Notes under the pieces: model-generated | What the model was told of the DNA's origin: nothing | The model's database searches: none | Seen by the model: only the letters and a program-made list of their open reading frames with translations | Source: AcAMD-5 sp044343935 | GTDB taxonomy: Bacteria; Actinomycetota; Actinomycetes; S36-B12; UBA5976 | Assembly (NCBI GenBank): GCA_044343935.1 | Contig: JBIJDU010000008.1 | Span: 1-57,049, forward strand | DNA: 57,049 nucleotides | Direction: 5' to 3' | Translations under genes and position numbers: made by a program | In this document: positions 33,284 through 40,788 of the stretch, one piece after another | Layout of the letters: each line of letters opens with the position of its first letter | Position numbering within the stretch: the stretch's first letter is position 1

Positions 33284-33825
33284 TTACTATCCCTCTCTGT
33301 GGTTAACATGGTTTCAATCCATTCAATTTCGCGCTCAATTACTTCCAACTTATGTTTCTTGTATTCGGATAAATAGGCATTAGGAGTTTGAGAAGCGCGA
33401 TCTAAATCGTGCTTAAGCAGTTCTGCTTTATCTTTTAATCGGCGCCATCTGCCTTCCAGAATTCTCACCCTGGTAGCAAGTGGGGTGGGGCCAAAAAATG
33501 CGAAGTGAACTTCAAAAAACTCGTCATCCCAGCTTTTGGCATCACTTTTGCCGATTAGATCAGTAAAGCGATCCATTCCGTTATCAGTTATCTGATAAAC
33601 GATTCGCTTTCGCTTAGATAATTTGGCGTCTTTTGCTTCTTCGGTCTCCGTGATTAATCCCGCTTCCACCATTCGGCGCAGCTGCGGATAAATCACGGAA
33701 AAGGAAAGTGCCCGAAATGGCCCAAGCACAGCCGTTAACCGGCGTCTTAGCTCATAGCCATGTAGCGGCCCCTCAGCCAATAAGCCAAGCAGCGCAAACT
33801 CCAGGGCATCTCTTCTGGACTGCAC
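33280..33825 (-). CDS. PadR-family transcriptional regulator
   Basis: This 181-residue protein has an N-terminal winged helix (ALLGLLAEGPLHGYELRRRL, YPQLRRMVEAGLI) and the helical Vir-like C-terminal domain (about 100-180) that mediates dimerisation. It is translationally coupled to ino1, so it probably controls inositol synthesis and itself. The start is GTG at 33825 with TGAGGG upstream. The upstream region holds a TATC/GATA-rich palindrome, a likely autoregulatory site. Confidence 0.9.
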   Translation of the reverse strand: MQSRRDALEFALLGLLAEGPLHGYELRRRLTAVLGPFRALSFSVIYPQLRRMVEAGLITETEEAKDAKLSKRKRIVYQITDNGMDRFTDLIGKSDAKSWDDEFFEVHFAFFGPTPLATRVRILEGRWRRLKDKAELLKHDLDRASQTPNAYLSEYKKHKLEVIEREIEWIETMLTTERDSK

Positions 33826-33848
33826 AAACCCTCATATCTATTAAATGG

Positions 33849-33867
33849 ATGTATCTAATCGATATAT
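33849..33867. promoter_or_regulatory. Candidate PadR operator
   Basis: ATGTATC-TAATC-GATATAT is an inverted repeat with 6 of 7 arm positions matching, 24 nt upstream of the padR start. PadR sites are typically ATGT/ACAT-type palindromes of this size. Confidence 0.45.
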
Positions 33868-33923
33868 CTGAGGGATATTTAAGTCGCTATAAGCCAGAGA
33901 TGCAACTCAGGCACACAAATCCT

Positions 33924-35111
33924 CTAAAACTTCCCCTTCCAGGCCGAATATGACCTGACAGATTTGTCATGAGGCCGCCTGAGCCAGAGGTAAGGATGGA
34001 TCTGCGCCAGGTTCTGAAACTTCCTAAAGCTCGGCACAGGGGCGAATGTAATTGCCACTTTATTTTCACTAGCAAATTGATACGGATCACCCAAATAAAC
34101 TGAAAGTTCTCTTCGAGTTGCTAGATCTTGCAGAGTTTCTAAATAAAAATAGATTCGTTTTGCCGATAACTGAAGTTTTTTAAGTGCTGCTTCATTAAAC
34201 ACAAACACAACTGGTAAATCAGGATTAGCAACTAGCGCCGGATCCGCGTCGCCTAACGAATCAATAGTAAGCATCACTAATTCAGGTGATGCATTTGTGA
34301 TTGATATCAACGGTCCGGCAGTTGCTGCAGGATCTGGATCTGGATCTGAAACAAGTAATGATTCAAACTCCGCATCTGGCAGAGTTGTTTCTACTGGAAA
34401 CTCTTGAATTGGGCAGCTGTTATTCAAGTTACAACTATTACACAATCCTGCTGCTCGTTTTTCTACCTGCCATCTGGCAAAACCATATGGCTTACCAGTG
34501 CCAGAGCCAACTGTCCATTGCCAACCAAGCAGGTTGGCAGCGCGAGATCCATCTATTAACTCCCGATACATTCGCTCTTGACCATGAAGCCAACCTGCTT
34601 GGTTTCGCACACTCCAATGCGATGCTAACCACATTCGAGTTTGATTAACTAGCCACCCAGTTTGATTGAGTTCTTCAACTACATAATCAATACAAGCTAA
34701 TTCTCTATTCCAACCATCTCCTGGTTTGTCCCAGATCTGCTCAAAACGTAAATTCTGAAACAATCTAGTTCCAATTCGAGCATAAAGATGTCTGGCATAT
34801 TCCTGCCACATTAATTCATCTCTAAATTTCTCTCGATCATTAAATGGTGCGTTAGCAACTGCATCCCACACTTGGGTTAGCGTCAATAAGTTATGGCGAA
34901 TGTAGGGAGAAAGCACTGTTGCGCCACGTTTTTCAACTGGCAGAACTTCAGACCGGTATTTGGCATAACCAGTCATATCTAAATTAGCCAGTGCTTCGTT
35001 AGCGGCGGTTTGACCGCCTTTAATTGGGCTTCTTGAGCCGCCAGAATGCAGCCCAACAAAGTGCTTTTCTAGCAAGGTGGATAAATCTGTTGAGATATCT
35101 AATTCCTGCAC
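33924..35111 (-). CDS. Photolyase/cryptochrome-like protein with apparently permuted domain order
   Basis: In this 395-residue protein the FAD-binding domain of class I photolyases comes first (about 28-220): LSPYIRHNLLTLTQVW, DELMWQEYARHLY, LNQTGW..N..RM..AS, then LIDGSRAANLLGWQW. By alignment from memory with E. coli photolyase, Asn193 is the flavin-N5 asparagine, and Trp197, Trp174 and Trp127 could form the electron chain. A Cys cluster follows (224, 227, 233; Cys140 earlier). After a DPDPDP linker, residues about 268-395 resemble the alpha/beta antenna domain (DADPALVANPDLPVVFVFN, LSAKRIYFYLETLQDL, LGDP) that normally sits at the N-terminus. The GTG at 35111 has AGGGGAG upstream. Function: DNA repair or blue-light sensing. 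Confidence 0.75.
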   Translation of the reverse strand: MQELDISTDLSTLLEKHFVGLHSGGSRSPIKGGQTAANEALANLDMTGYAKYRSEVLPVEKRGATVLSPYIRHNLLTLTQVWDAVANAPFNDREKFRDELMWQEYARHLYARIGTRLFQNLRFEQIWDKPGDGWNRELACIDYVVEELNQTGWLVNQTRMWLASHWSVRNQAGWLHGQERMYRELIDGSRAANLLGWQWTVGSGTGKPYGFARWQVEKRAAGLCNSCNLNNSCPIQEFPVETTLPDAEFESLLVSDPDPDPAATAGPLISITNASPELVMLTIDSLGDADPALVANPDLPVVFVFNEAALKKLQLSAKRIYFYLETLQDLATRRELSVYLGDPYQFASENKVAITFAPVPSFRKFQNLAQIHPYLWLRRPHDKSVRSYSAWKGKF

Positions 35112-35229
35112 GACTCCCCTATTCCGGATCAGATCCTGCCACTACTTGGCTTCTGCTGGGTGTTGGCTTGAAATACGCCCATTAGAACGGGATAGGCAGA
35201 GAGATGGCTGCCAACTGCCCAACTGCTGG

Positions 35230-35235
35230 TTTAAT
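35230..35235 (+). promoter_or_regulatory. Probable -10 element for the leaderless YqhA gene
   Basis: TTTAAT ends 6 nt before the GTG at 35242; there is no Shine-Dalgarno sequence. Confidence 0.4.
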
Positions 35236-35241
35236 TCGCAG

Positions 35242-35712
35242 GTGCGAAAACTAATTGGCCTCACCCGTTTTGCGGTGTTTGTCCCAGCCCTTTCGGCAAT
35301 CCTTGGTGCGCTATTGCTAATGGCGCAAGGTTCCTATGAAATGGTGAAAGTGACTATCGATGCTATTCGAAATGGCGCTTACCTTAAGGACACCATTGTC
35401 GATGTATTAACTGCAGTAGATGCCATCTTGCTTGGCACAGTTCTCCTTGTTATTGGCTATGGCCTGTATGAGTTATTTATCGATACTGACATTGATGTGC
35501 CAGCATGGTTGCGAGTGGAAAATCTAGATGACCTAAAGTCAAAACTTATTGGCGTTGTGGTTGCCATCATCGCCGTAGTTTTTGTTGGTGTATTTGTTGA
35601 TTCCAATCGATCTGGTGATGTCATTGCCTACGGTGTTGGCGCTGGTGCGCTAGTTGTGGGACTTGCCATATTTGCTTATGCCACGAAAAAAGACTCTACT
35701 CCCCCAAAATAG
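35242..35712 (+). CDS. YqhA/UPF0114 family membrane protein
   Basis: This 156-residue protein has about four membrane helices and family-typical stretches (TRFAVFVPALSAILGALLL, DAILLGTVLLVIGYGLYELFID, KSKLIGVVVAIIAVVFV). Function unknown. The GTG at 35242 was chosen because it begins the conserved region; the longer open frame upstream runs through the divergent promoter zone of the photolyase gene. It precedes the queuosine-precursor transporter by 28 nt, in the same direction. Confidence 0.8.
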   Translation: MRKLIGLTRFAVFVPALSAILGALLLMAQGSYEMVKVTIDAIRNGAYLKDTIVDVLTAVDAILLGTVLLVIGYGLYELFIDTDIDVPAWLRVENLDDLKSKLIGVVVAIIAVVFVGVFVDSNRSGDVIAYGVGAGALVVGLAIFAYATKKDSTPPK

Positions 35713-35740
35713 TTAATACGTAAATTAGAAGGAACAATTA

Positions 35741-36391
35741 ATGTCTGATCAACTCATGCGCTATTCCAGCAAGAGTTTGTTTCCCATCATCTCTGCGGTG
35801 TTTGTAGCACTACTGCTTCTTTCTAACATCTCTGCAGTTAAGTTAATTGAGTTTGGGCCGCTAATTACTGATGGTGGGTTATTCCTTTTCCCGCTGGTTT
35901 ATATCGCTGGCGACATCTTGACTGAGGTTTATGGCTTTAAAGCAGCCAGAAGAGTTATCTATACCGGCTTTGCAATTGGCGTCCTGGCTGCTTTCACTTA
36001 TTGGCTAGTTCAGATCGCTCCACCTGCAAGTAGCTGGGGGAACCAAGCTGCGTTTGAATCTATATTGGGATTTGTGCCACAAATAGTTGTCGCAAGTGTT
36101 TTGGCCTTCTTGGCCGGTCAGTTAATCAACTCATACGTGTTAGTGAAGATCAAAGAAAAGACACACGAGAGGAAGCTTTGGTTGAGATTAATTGGCTCAA
36201 CCGCTGCCGGCGAACTCGCCGACACCATTGTTTTCACCTTTATCGCATCATTAGGTCGACTTAGCTTTGATGAATTCCTGAACTATCTAGTTGTTGGCTA
36301 TCTGTATAAAACGCTCATTGAGGTAATCCTGCTGCCAATTACCTATCGGATCATCAGCGCCGTTAAAGCCCATGAGGCGGCGATTGGATAG
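35741..36391 (+). CDS. Queuosine precursor transporter (VUT/YhhQ family)
   Basis: This 216-residue protein has about six membrane helices and the diagnostic LLLSNISAVKLIEF, FPLVYIAGDILTEVYGFKAARRVIY and ELADTIVFTFIA segments of YhhQ-type transporters, which import 7-deazaguanine precursors (preQ0, preQ1 or queuine) for tRNA modification. The ATG has AGAAGGA upstream. No queuosine synthesis or insertion gene is in the window, so salvage would depend on a Tgt elsewhere. Confidence 0.9.
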   Translation: MSDQLMRYSSKSLFPIISAVFVALLLLSNISAVKLIEFGPLITDGGLFLFPLVYIAGDILTEVYGFKAARRVIYTGFAIGVLAAFTYWLVQIAPPASSWGNQAAFESILGFVPQIVVASVLAFLAGQLINSYVLVKIKEKTHERKLWLRLIGSTAAGELADTIVFTFIASLGRLSFDEFLNYLVVGYLYKTLIEVILLPITYRIISAVKAHEAAIG

Positions 36392-36464
36392 CGGTCAAGG
36401 AGAGAAATAGGTGAGGCCTCTGCTAAGTTTCACCCCGCATGAGGGCAGTTAGCCCAAAAGCTCC

Positions 36465-36537
36465 GGGTTGTTAGCTCAGTTGGTAGAGCAGGTGACTCTT
36501 AATCACCGGGTCGGGGGTTCGAGTCCCTCACAACCCA
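36465..36537 (+). tRNA. tRNA-Lys (CTT)
   Basis: Acceptor GGGTTGT/ACAACCC, D arm GCTC/GAGC, anticodon stem GGTGA/TCACC with loop CTCTTAA giving CTT, T arm GGGGG/CCCTC, discriminator A. CCA is not encoded (CTT follows), unlike the other four tRNAs here. Its 3' half is duplicated downstream. Confidence 0.95.
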
Positions 36538-36540
36538 CTT
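36503..36540 (+). repeat. att-like direct repeat, copy A (3' half of tRNA-Lys)
   Basis: The last 35 nt of tRNA-Lys plus C (36503-36538) recur exactly at 37580-37615. The final 19 nt (36522-36540) recur exactly at 37500-37518. Repeats of a tRNA 3' end are the usual mark of tyrosine-integrase insertion. Confidence 0.8.
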
Positions 36541-36666
36541 ATGTAGGTAAATCCGAGTTCTATTTCCAAACCTTGGATGTAGTTCAAGTCCTTGAATAGT
36601 GGATATTTCTACCAAACATTTAAATCCAGTATTTGATCTCTTGACTCCTTCATTTATAAGGAGAAG

Positions 36667-36717
36667 ATGATGTTAGTTAGTGAATATGCAACGGAAATGA
36701 TAAATACGAGACCTTAA
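36667..36717 (+). CDS. Possible 16-residue peptide or gene remnant in the island
   Basis: An open frame encoding MMLVSEYATEMINTRP has a perfect AAGGAG ribosome-binding site (36658-36663) 3 nt ahead. It may be a real small peptide or the surviving start of a gene lost when the island decayed. Otherwise I see nothing in 36541-36749. Confidence 0.2.
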   Translation: MMLVSEYATEMINTRP

Positions 36718-36749
36718 TATCTAATATTTGATCCGAAAGTATGTATTTT

Positions 36750-37307
36750 CTAAATTCGCTCAATCAGTGATTTCTTTTTCTCATCAAACTCTTCCTGAGA
36801 AATGATGCCCGCATCTAACAATTCCGCTAATTTCTTTAATTGATCTATTGGGTTAATTCCTTGACTTGAAGGAGTGGACTTCCCTTGGCTTTGATTTAAA
36901 TCTCTCATTGAGTTCTTTAAATTTTGTACAAATAAATTTGATCCAGTTTCATCGCATTTCAATAGCGAATCAATGTTTGCCGCACGTGAGAATTCAATAA
37001 TCCAACCAAATCCAAGTTTCCTCTTTAGGTCAACTCCTGTAATTGTATGAAATGGAATAGTTTCATGCGTCCTATTCACTGACTTCATAATTCCTCTTGA
37101 AAAGATGTGGATAGTTTGATCAGTTAAGACTGCAGTACATACTTCGCCACCCCCAAGTTTCCCCCACTTCTTCAGGCATTTGAGAACGACTTGAACTGTC
37201 TCGTTTGGATCAAGCGAAGGTTCAATCTCCTCTGGGCTTGGGTTTTTGTAGACCGTTCCATCTGTTTTCTTGGCTGAATCCCATGCATCCTGCAAATCTT
37301 TTCTCAT
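36750..37307 (-). CDS. PH-like domain protein with C-terminal SHOCT domain (island gene)
   Basis: This 185-residue soluble protein has a central beta-rich region (about 35-130; VCTAVLTDQTIHIFSRG, IPFHTITGVDLKRKLGFGWIIEFSR), which looks like a bacterial PH-type domain, and a C-terminal SHOCT motif (about 153-185; IDQLKKLAELLDAGIISQEEFDEKKKSLI). SHOCT units mediate oligomerisation and often sit on phage and island proteins. The gene is more AT-rich than its neighbours and lies between tRNA-Lys att repeats, so it is probably acquired cargo. Function unknown. Confidence 0.7.
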   Translation of the reverse strand: MRKDLQDAWDSAKKTDGTVYKNPSPEEIEPSLDPNETVQVVLKCLKKWGKLGGGEVCTAVLTDQTIHIFSRGIMKSVNRTHETIPFHTITGVDLKRKLGFGWIIEFSRAANIDSLLKCDETGSNLFVQNLKNSMRDLNQSQGKSTPSSQGINPIDQLKKLAELLDAGIISQEEFDEKKKSLIERI

Positions 37308-37499
37308 CCAAAAATCATAGTCTTTGAATTCCCTGAGATCCAGAGATGATCAGTTTTTTCCCACTTACCTCCCAAAATGGCTTGCTGGCCTACATGAGCC
37401 CTTGACTTGTCCTTGGCTACCCCTAAATATTGGAGATGAGTCAAGAACGGATATATCCGAATATTGGGTCAAAGGGAATGGTTTGAAGGTTTGATAACT

Positions 37500-37518
37500 A
37501 GTCCCTCACAACCCACTT
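37500..37518 (+). repeat. att-like direct repeat, copy B
   Basis: AGTCCCTCACAACCCACTT, identical to 36522-36540 including the CTT that follows the tRNA-Lys discriminator. Confidence 0.75.
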
Positions 37519-37563
37519 TTGTGAGATAAGCCTACTCAAAAACACCACCTTGCTAGGCACTCT

Positions 37564-37615
37564 GCCTGGTGATTGTCAGTCACCGGGTCGGGGGTTCGAG
37601 TCCCTCACAACCCAC
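37564..37615 (+). pseudogene. tRNA 3' half (copy C of the att repeat) with an Asp-type anticodon loop
   Basis: Positions 37580-37615 equal 36503-36538. Just upstream the anticodon arm GGTGA/TCACC is retained, but the loop reads TTGTCAG (anticodon GTC), not CTCTTAA. No acceptor 5' strand or D arm exists upstream, so it cannot fold as a tRNA. The 324-nt gap 37308-37631 holds copies B and C and no gene I can support. Confidence 0.65.
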
Positions 37616-37631
37616 GATATGGCTTTTTTCG

Positions 37632-39479
37632 CTACTCCTTAGAAATCTCGATCGTTTCGAAATCACCGGTAGCCACAAATTTGATTCGAACACCTTCGAT
37701 CAGAAATGAATCCCCTAGCACAGCCACGAAATCTGCCAAATTCTTGCCTTCGCCTACCGTGATGTTGAATTTGTTTGAAGCTCCGCCTTGCACCCTTTGG
37801 AATACCGCCCAAGCCCAATCGTCATTTCCTCTTGAGGTACCGTCGGAATTAATGGGTGGCGCGGCATTTTTATCTAAATCAACGATGTAGGCCATGATGG
37901 CGTAAAAGCCAGGCGGAAAGGCTCGGTCACCAAACTTAAAGTTACTCCACTTATCAATGCCATGTGCTTCAACCACGATTGCTCTAGTTGCCGATAACTT
38001 AATCACCGCCATCTTGGTCTGGCGATCTTCCCGCTCAACCGGTGAGAGCGAAACAGTTGCCTTCTTTAGATTAGCCGCCTCATCGCAATAGATTTGATCA
38101 GCCGGTAGCCAATCGAATAGAAATTGCTCCCATGGGTTTAACGCCAAGCTGATCCCAGATTGATTAGTTCCAATACTGAGCGGCCAGCCATTTCCGGGGG
38201 CATGCATAGAAACATTAAAGTCATGCATAGTTTCGTGAATATAGTAAGACCACTTGAGGGTCTCCATTCCTTCTAGATTTCTTCCCCAACTAAATAAATT
38301 TAGTTGCACTTGCCCTTCTTTAATTCTGAACATTTGATTTCTAATAATGAAATCAACAAAGGTTATCTCGCCATCTGGGTAGAAGAAATACACAGTTGAA
38401 TACTTTCGGAGGTCAACCTCTTTGGTGATTTCATCAATAAATGGCTGTGCCTGATCCGCCATGCGGCGGCCATGATCTGAGGCAAATGCATCATTGGTTT
38501 TTGCGTCAGTTGGGTAAGCTGAGCGCTCCTTGGGCATTCGTAGCCACTTGTTGATTGTGGTCACATTAAATTTTGATTGACCATTGCTAAAGTAGGAAAA
38601 CCAATCCGTCATCCATTTTTTGTCATACTCGAGCTGAGCGATAACTTCACTTCCACCTGGAAAGTCCGGAAAATCTATTGGAACGATAAGCACGTCATTA
38701 GTTCCTTTTAGATTCATTCGATGTTTGTCGGTGTTGACCAAGGGGAAGCCGACCAAACCACCGCCAGCATTTCTACCGGTGCGATCTGCAACTGATGCAC
38801 TGTTTTGTAGTTTGCAAACATCTATTGAAACGGGGCTCTTGGCATTTACAAAAGTGGATTTGATGGTATTGACTTTGATCCACTGCAGCTTTCCACCATA
38901 AATCCATCGGCATTCCAGTATTCCCCCGAATACATCAAAGGTGTCACCTGAATTAGTGCAGGCAGCGCTTTCTACTGGTGTCGTTGCATAATTATTCGAT
39001 TTTGAAGTTGAGGTTTTAGCAATTGGGAAATAGCGCCATCGAACATTATTCATAAACTCATTTGTTGGTCCGCCAGTCCAAACACATTTCATAAATCCGT
39101 TACTATCAGTTACCTTCTCGCCTAGTTTTGCGCAGGATGTTCCTTCTGTTGGTAACTGAACCTGAACAATTGGATTTGTTGGATTTGAGTTTGGTGGGGC
39201 GGCGTCGCTTTGCGTTGCAGGTTTTTTAGCTTGGATTCTCCAGGTAAGGCTTTTCCCGCTCTTTTTGCATACATAAGTTTTACCAGACATAACTATTTTC
39301 TGATTTGCCTTAACGCAGATTGCGCCAACTTTTACTGTAGTTGTAGGAGATACCATTGGGATTGCTGTTGAAAACAGCATTACCGCAGCTGCTACCAGGG
39401 AGATTGCTTTCGTGGTGTGATTTTCAAGTCCAACCGCTTCCGCAATCGCTAGCCCGCTTTGACTACAACTAACACACAT
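37632..39479 (-). CDS. Secreted zinc metalloprotease (M6-like) with three Cys-pair modules
   Basis: This 615-residue exported protein has a hydrophobic segment at about 27-45, then three similar modules of a Cys, a Gly-containing turn, a second Cys and a Trp (VGAICVKAN..YVCKKS..LTWR; TSCAKLG..MKCVW..VRWR; AACTNSG..LECRW..LQWI). The catalytic region has HETMH (His415 to His419) followed by DFNVSMHAPGNG, as in immune-inhibitor-A-type proteases. The ATG at 39479 has GAAGGGG upstream and is preferred to a start 16 codons earlier. Protein uptake or defence are possible roles. Confidence 0.7.
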   Translation of the reverse strand: MCVSCSQSGLAIAEAVGLENHTTKAISLVAAAVMLFSTAIPMVSPTTTVKVGAICVKANQKIVMSGKTYVCKKSGKSLTWRIQAKKPATQSDAAPPNSNPTNPIVQVQLPTEGTSCAKLGEKVTDSNGFMKCVWTGGPTNEFMNNVRWRYFPIAKTSTSKSNNYATTPVESAACTNSGDTFDVFGGILECRWIYGGKLQWIKVNTIKSTFVNAKSPVSIDVCKLQNSASVADRTGRNAGGGLVGFPLVNTDKHRMNLKGTNDVLIVPIDFPDFPGGSEVIAQLEYDKKWMTDWFSYFSNGQSKFNVTTINKWLRMPKERSAYPTDAKTNDAFASDHGRRMADQAQPFIDEITKEVDLRKYSTVYFFYPDGEITFVDFIIRNQMFRIKEGQVQLNLFSWGRNLEGMETLKWSYYIHETMHDFNVSMHAPGNGWPLSIGTNQSGISLALNPWEQFLFDWLPADQIYCDEAANLKKATVSLSPVEREDRQTKMAVIKLSATRAIVVEAHGIDKWSNFKFGDRAFPPGFYAIMAYIVDLDKNAAPPINSDGTSRGNDDWAWAVFQRVQGGASNKFNITVGEGKNLADFVAVLGDSFLIEGVRIKFVATGDFETIEISKE

Positions 39480-39552
39480 GCTTACCCCTTCACCCCACAC
39501 CTTGTCAGAGCGCGCTTGAGTAGTCAATTAACTTAAAACTTGCCCACGCCTC

Positions 39553-39568
39553 AGTCCTAGTTAGGACT
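39553..39568. promoter_or_regulatory. Palindromic operator between divergent genes
   Basis: AGTCCTA-GT-TAGGACT, perfect 7-bp arms with a 2-nt centre, lies between the metalloprotease gene (start 39479, minus) and the gene at 39704 (plus). Confidence 0.5.
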
Positions 39569-39703
39569 AATTCTGCAGTATTTTCAGGGTCAATTATTGT
39601 CGATTTTGTGGTTTCTTTTTGTGCTGGCTAGTGATAGCACCAGGTTCTCTCGACCTCCGGCAAAATTTGTTGTTTAATGGGGCTAATAAGTTAAGAGTCC
39701 ATC

Positions 39704-40114
39704 ATGTCATCATGCGTAGTATGCGTAATTTCGCTCGAAAAAGCCCTAGTTTGGCGAAACGGCCTTGAGCCTGGAACTAGCCCCGAAAGCGTTAAGGCAT
39801 TCGAAAGCAGTTCTGAATATCACAAAGAGCACGATATGCGAGAAGGTAATCGAGATAAGGCTGAACTAGATCATGATTATTTAAATGACTTGGTATCGCA
39901 TCTGACCGGCGCTGAGCATCTAATCCTGATTTCTTCGGGCACTGGCAAAGCAAATGCGGGGCATGCAGTTGCGGATCATCTAGCCAATAAGCATGCTGAT
40001 CTGGCGAAGAAAATTATTGAGGTAATTACCGTTGATGTGAAGGCATTATCGGAGAATGAACTACTTAAGGTTGGCCGAGAACGATGGGAAAAGTTCTTAA
40101 ACTCCGGAATCTAG
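39704..40114 (+). CDS. Small protein resembling bacterial eRF1-like 'translational machinery' proteins
   Basis: This 136-residue soluble protein has an N-terminal strand region (VVCVISLEKALVW), a polar middle with HKEHD, and a C-terminal alpha/beta part (HDYLNDLVSHLTGAEHLILISSGTGKANAGHAVADHL, then IIEVITVDVKALSENELL). The second half recalls the ~130-residue family annotated as translational machinery protein, with an eRF1 domain 3-like fold. The match is by pattern only. It stands alone, divergent from the metalloprotease gene. Confidence 0.4.
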   Translation: MSSCVVCVISLEKALVWRNGLEPGTSPESVKAFESSSEYHKEHDMREGNRDKAELDHDYLNDLVSHLTGAEHLILISSGTGKANAGHAVADHLANKHADLAKKIIEVITVDVKALSENELLKVGRERWEKFLNSGI

Positions 40115-40214
40115 ATTATTAATGGGAGCGGCAAATTAGTTTGTTCAACCTTTTCTAACCTTTTTGTTTGCTGCCCAACTTCATCAATTTCCCCATTGGC
40201 CGCCCGCTGATCCC

Positions 40215-40733
40215 CTATCGCAAATTAGCGAGCTGTCGCAATCGTTTCTTGGTTGATCGGTCAAGCGCTAAGGATCCCACCACACCAATTAGCCCGGCAC
40301 TAATTTCAACTAACAAAAGCACCACATCTGGAGATTGTTGCCAATAAAGTCTGGATAGTCCCAATAGCAATATCGATATTGAGATCAACCGGGTCGAATA
40401 CTTATAGGCATAGTTCTGATAAAACACTTCTCGATGCTGCGAGCAAAATTGTTCATATTTAGCTAACAGACTTTGATCATCTTGTTGGCTAAGAAAACTG
40501 CCTATCGCCATGTATTGCACTTTTTTAGTTTCGGAGATGATATCTAGGTATAAGCAAACAAATGGAATTAACCCAATTAGGTAAGGCACGCTGGTTGAAT
40601 CTGCAGCACCACCAGCACCAATCGCGACCGAACCCAAAACCGCAACAGCAACAAGTTTATATTTAGCCAGTTCTAAACGTTGGCTCTGTGCTGCTAATGA
40701 CTCATCTCTTAGAGATTTGAATTCTTCTGTCAT
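40215..40733 (-). CDS. Membrane protein of unknown function (four helices, two pairs)
   Basis: This 172-residue protein has a charged N-terminal helix (about 1-25), two hydrophobic segments (about 29-44 and 52-66), a long cytoplasmic-looking loop (about 67-115; Gln- and Tyr-rich) and two more hydrophobic segments (about 118-134 and 139-158), with a basic tail. I recognise no family. The ATG at 40733 has AAGGAT upstream. It lies 55 nt after the stop of the secreted gluzincin-like gene and may be co-transcribed. Confidence 0.6.
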   Translation of the reverse strand: MTEEFKSLRDESLAAQSQRLELAKYKLVAVAVLGSVAIGAGGAADSTSVPYLIGLIPFVCLYLDIISETKKVQYMAIGSFLSQQDDQSLLAKYEQFCSQHREVFYQNYAYKYSTRLISISILLLGLSRLYWQQSPDVVLLLVEISAGLIGVVGSLALDRSTKKRLRQLANLR

Positions 40734-40788
40734 TTCATCCTTGCCTCTTTGATAATTCGGCGCTACCAACCAACTTACAATTAACTCA

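Noticed and set aside
35713..35740. preQ1 riboswitch before the queuosine-precursor transporter
   Set aside because: The gap is only 28 nt and shows no H-type pseudoknot pattern; the preceding gene runs in the same direction.
36541..37499. Integrase or other mobility gene in the tRNA-Lys island
   Set aside because: No frame with tyrosine- or serine-recombinase motifs is present; short frames near 37430-37500 do not resemble an integrase C-terminus.
37571..37615. Possible functional tRNA-Asp
   Set aside because: The anticodon loop reads GTC, but there is no acceptor 5' strand or D arm upstream. It is better explained as an att-site copy of a tRNA 3' half.
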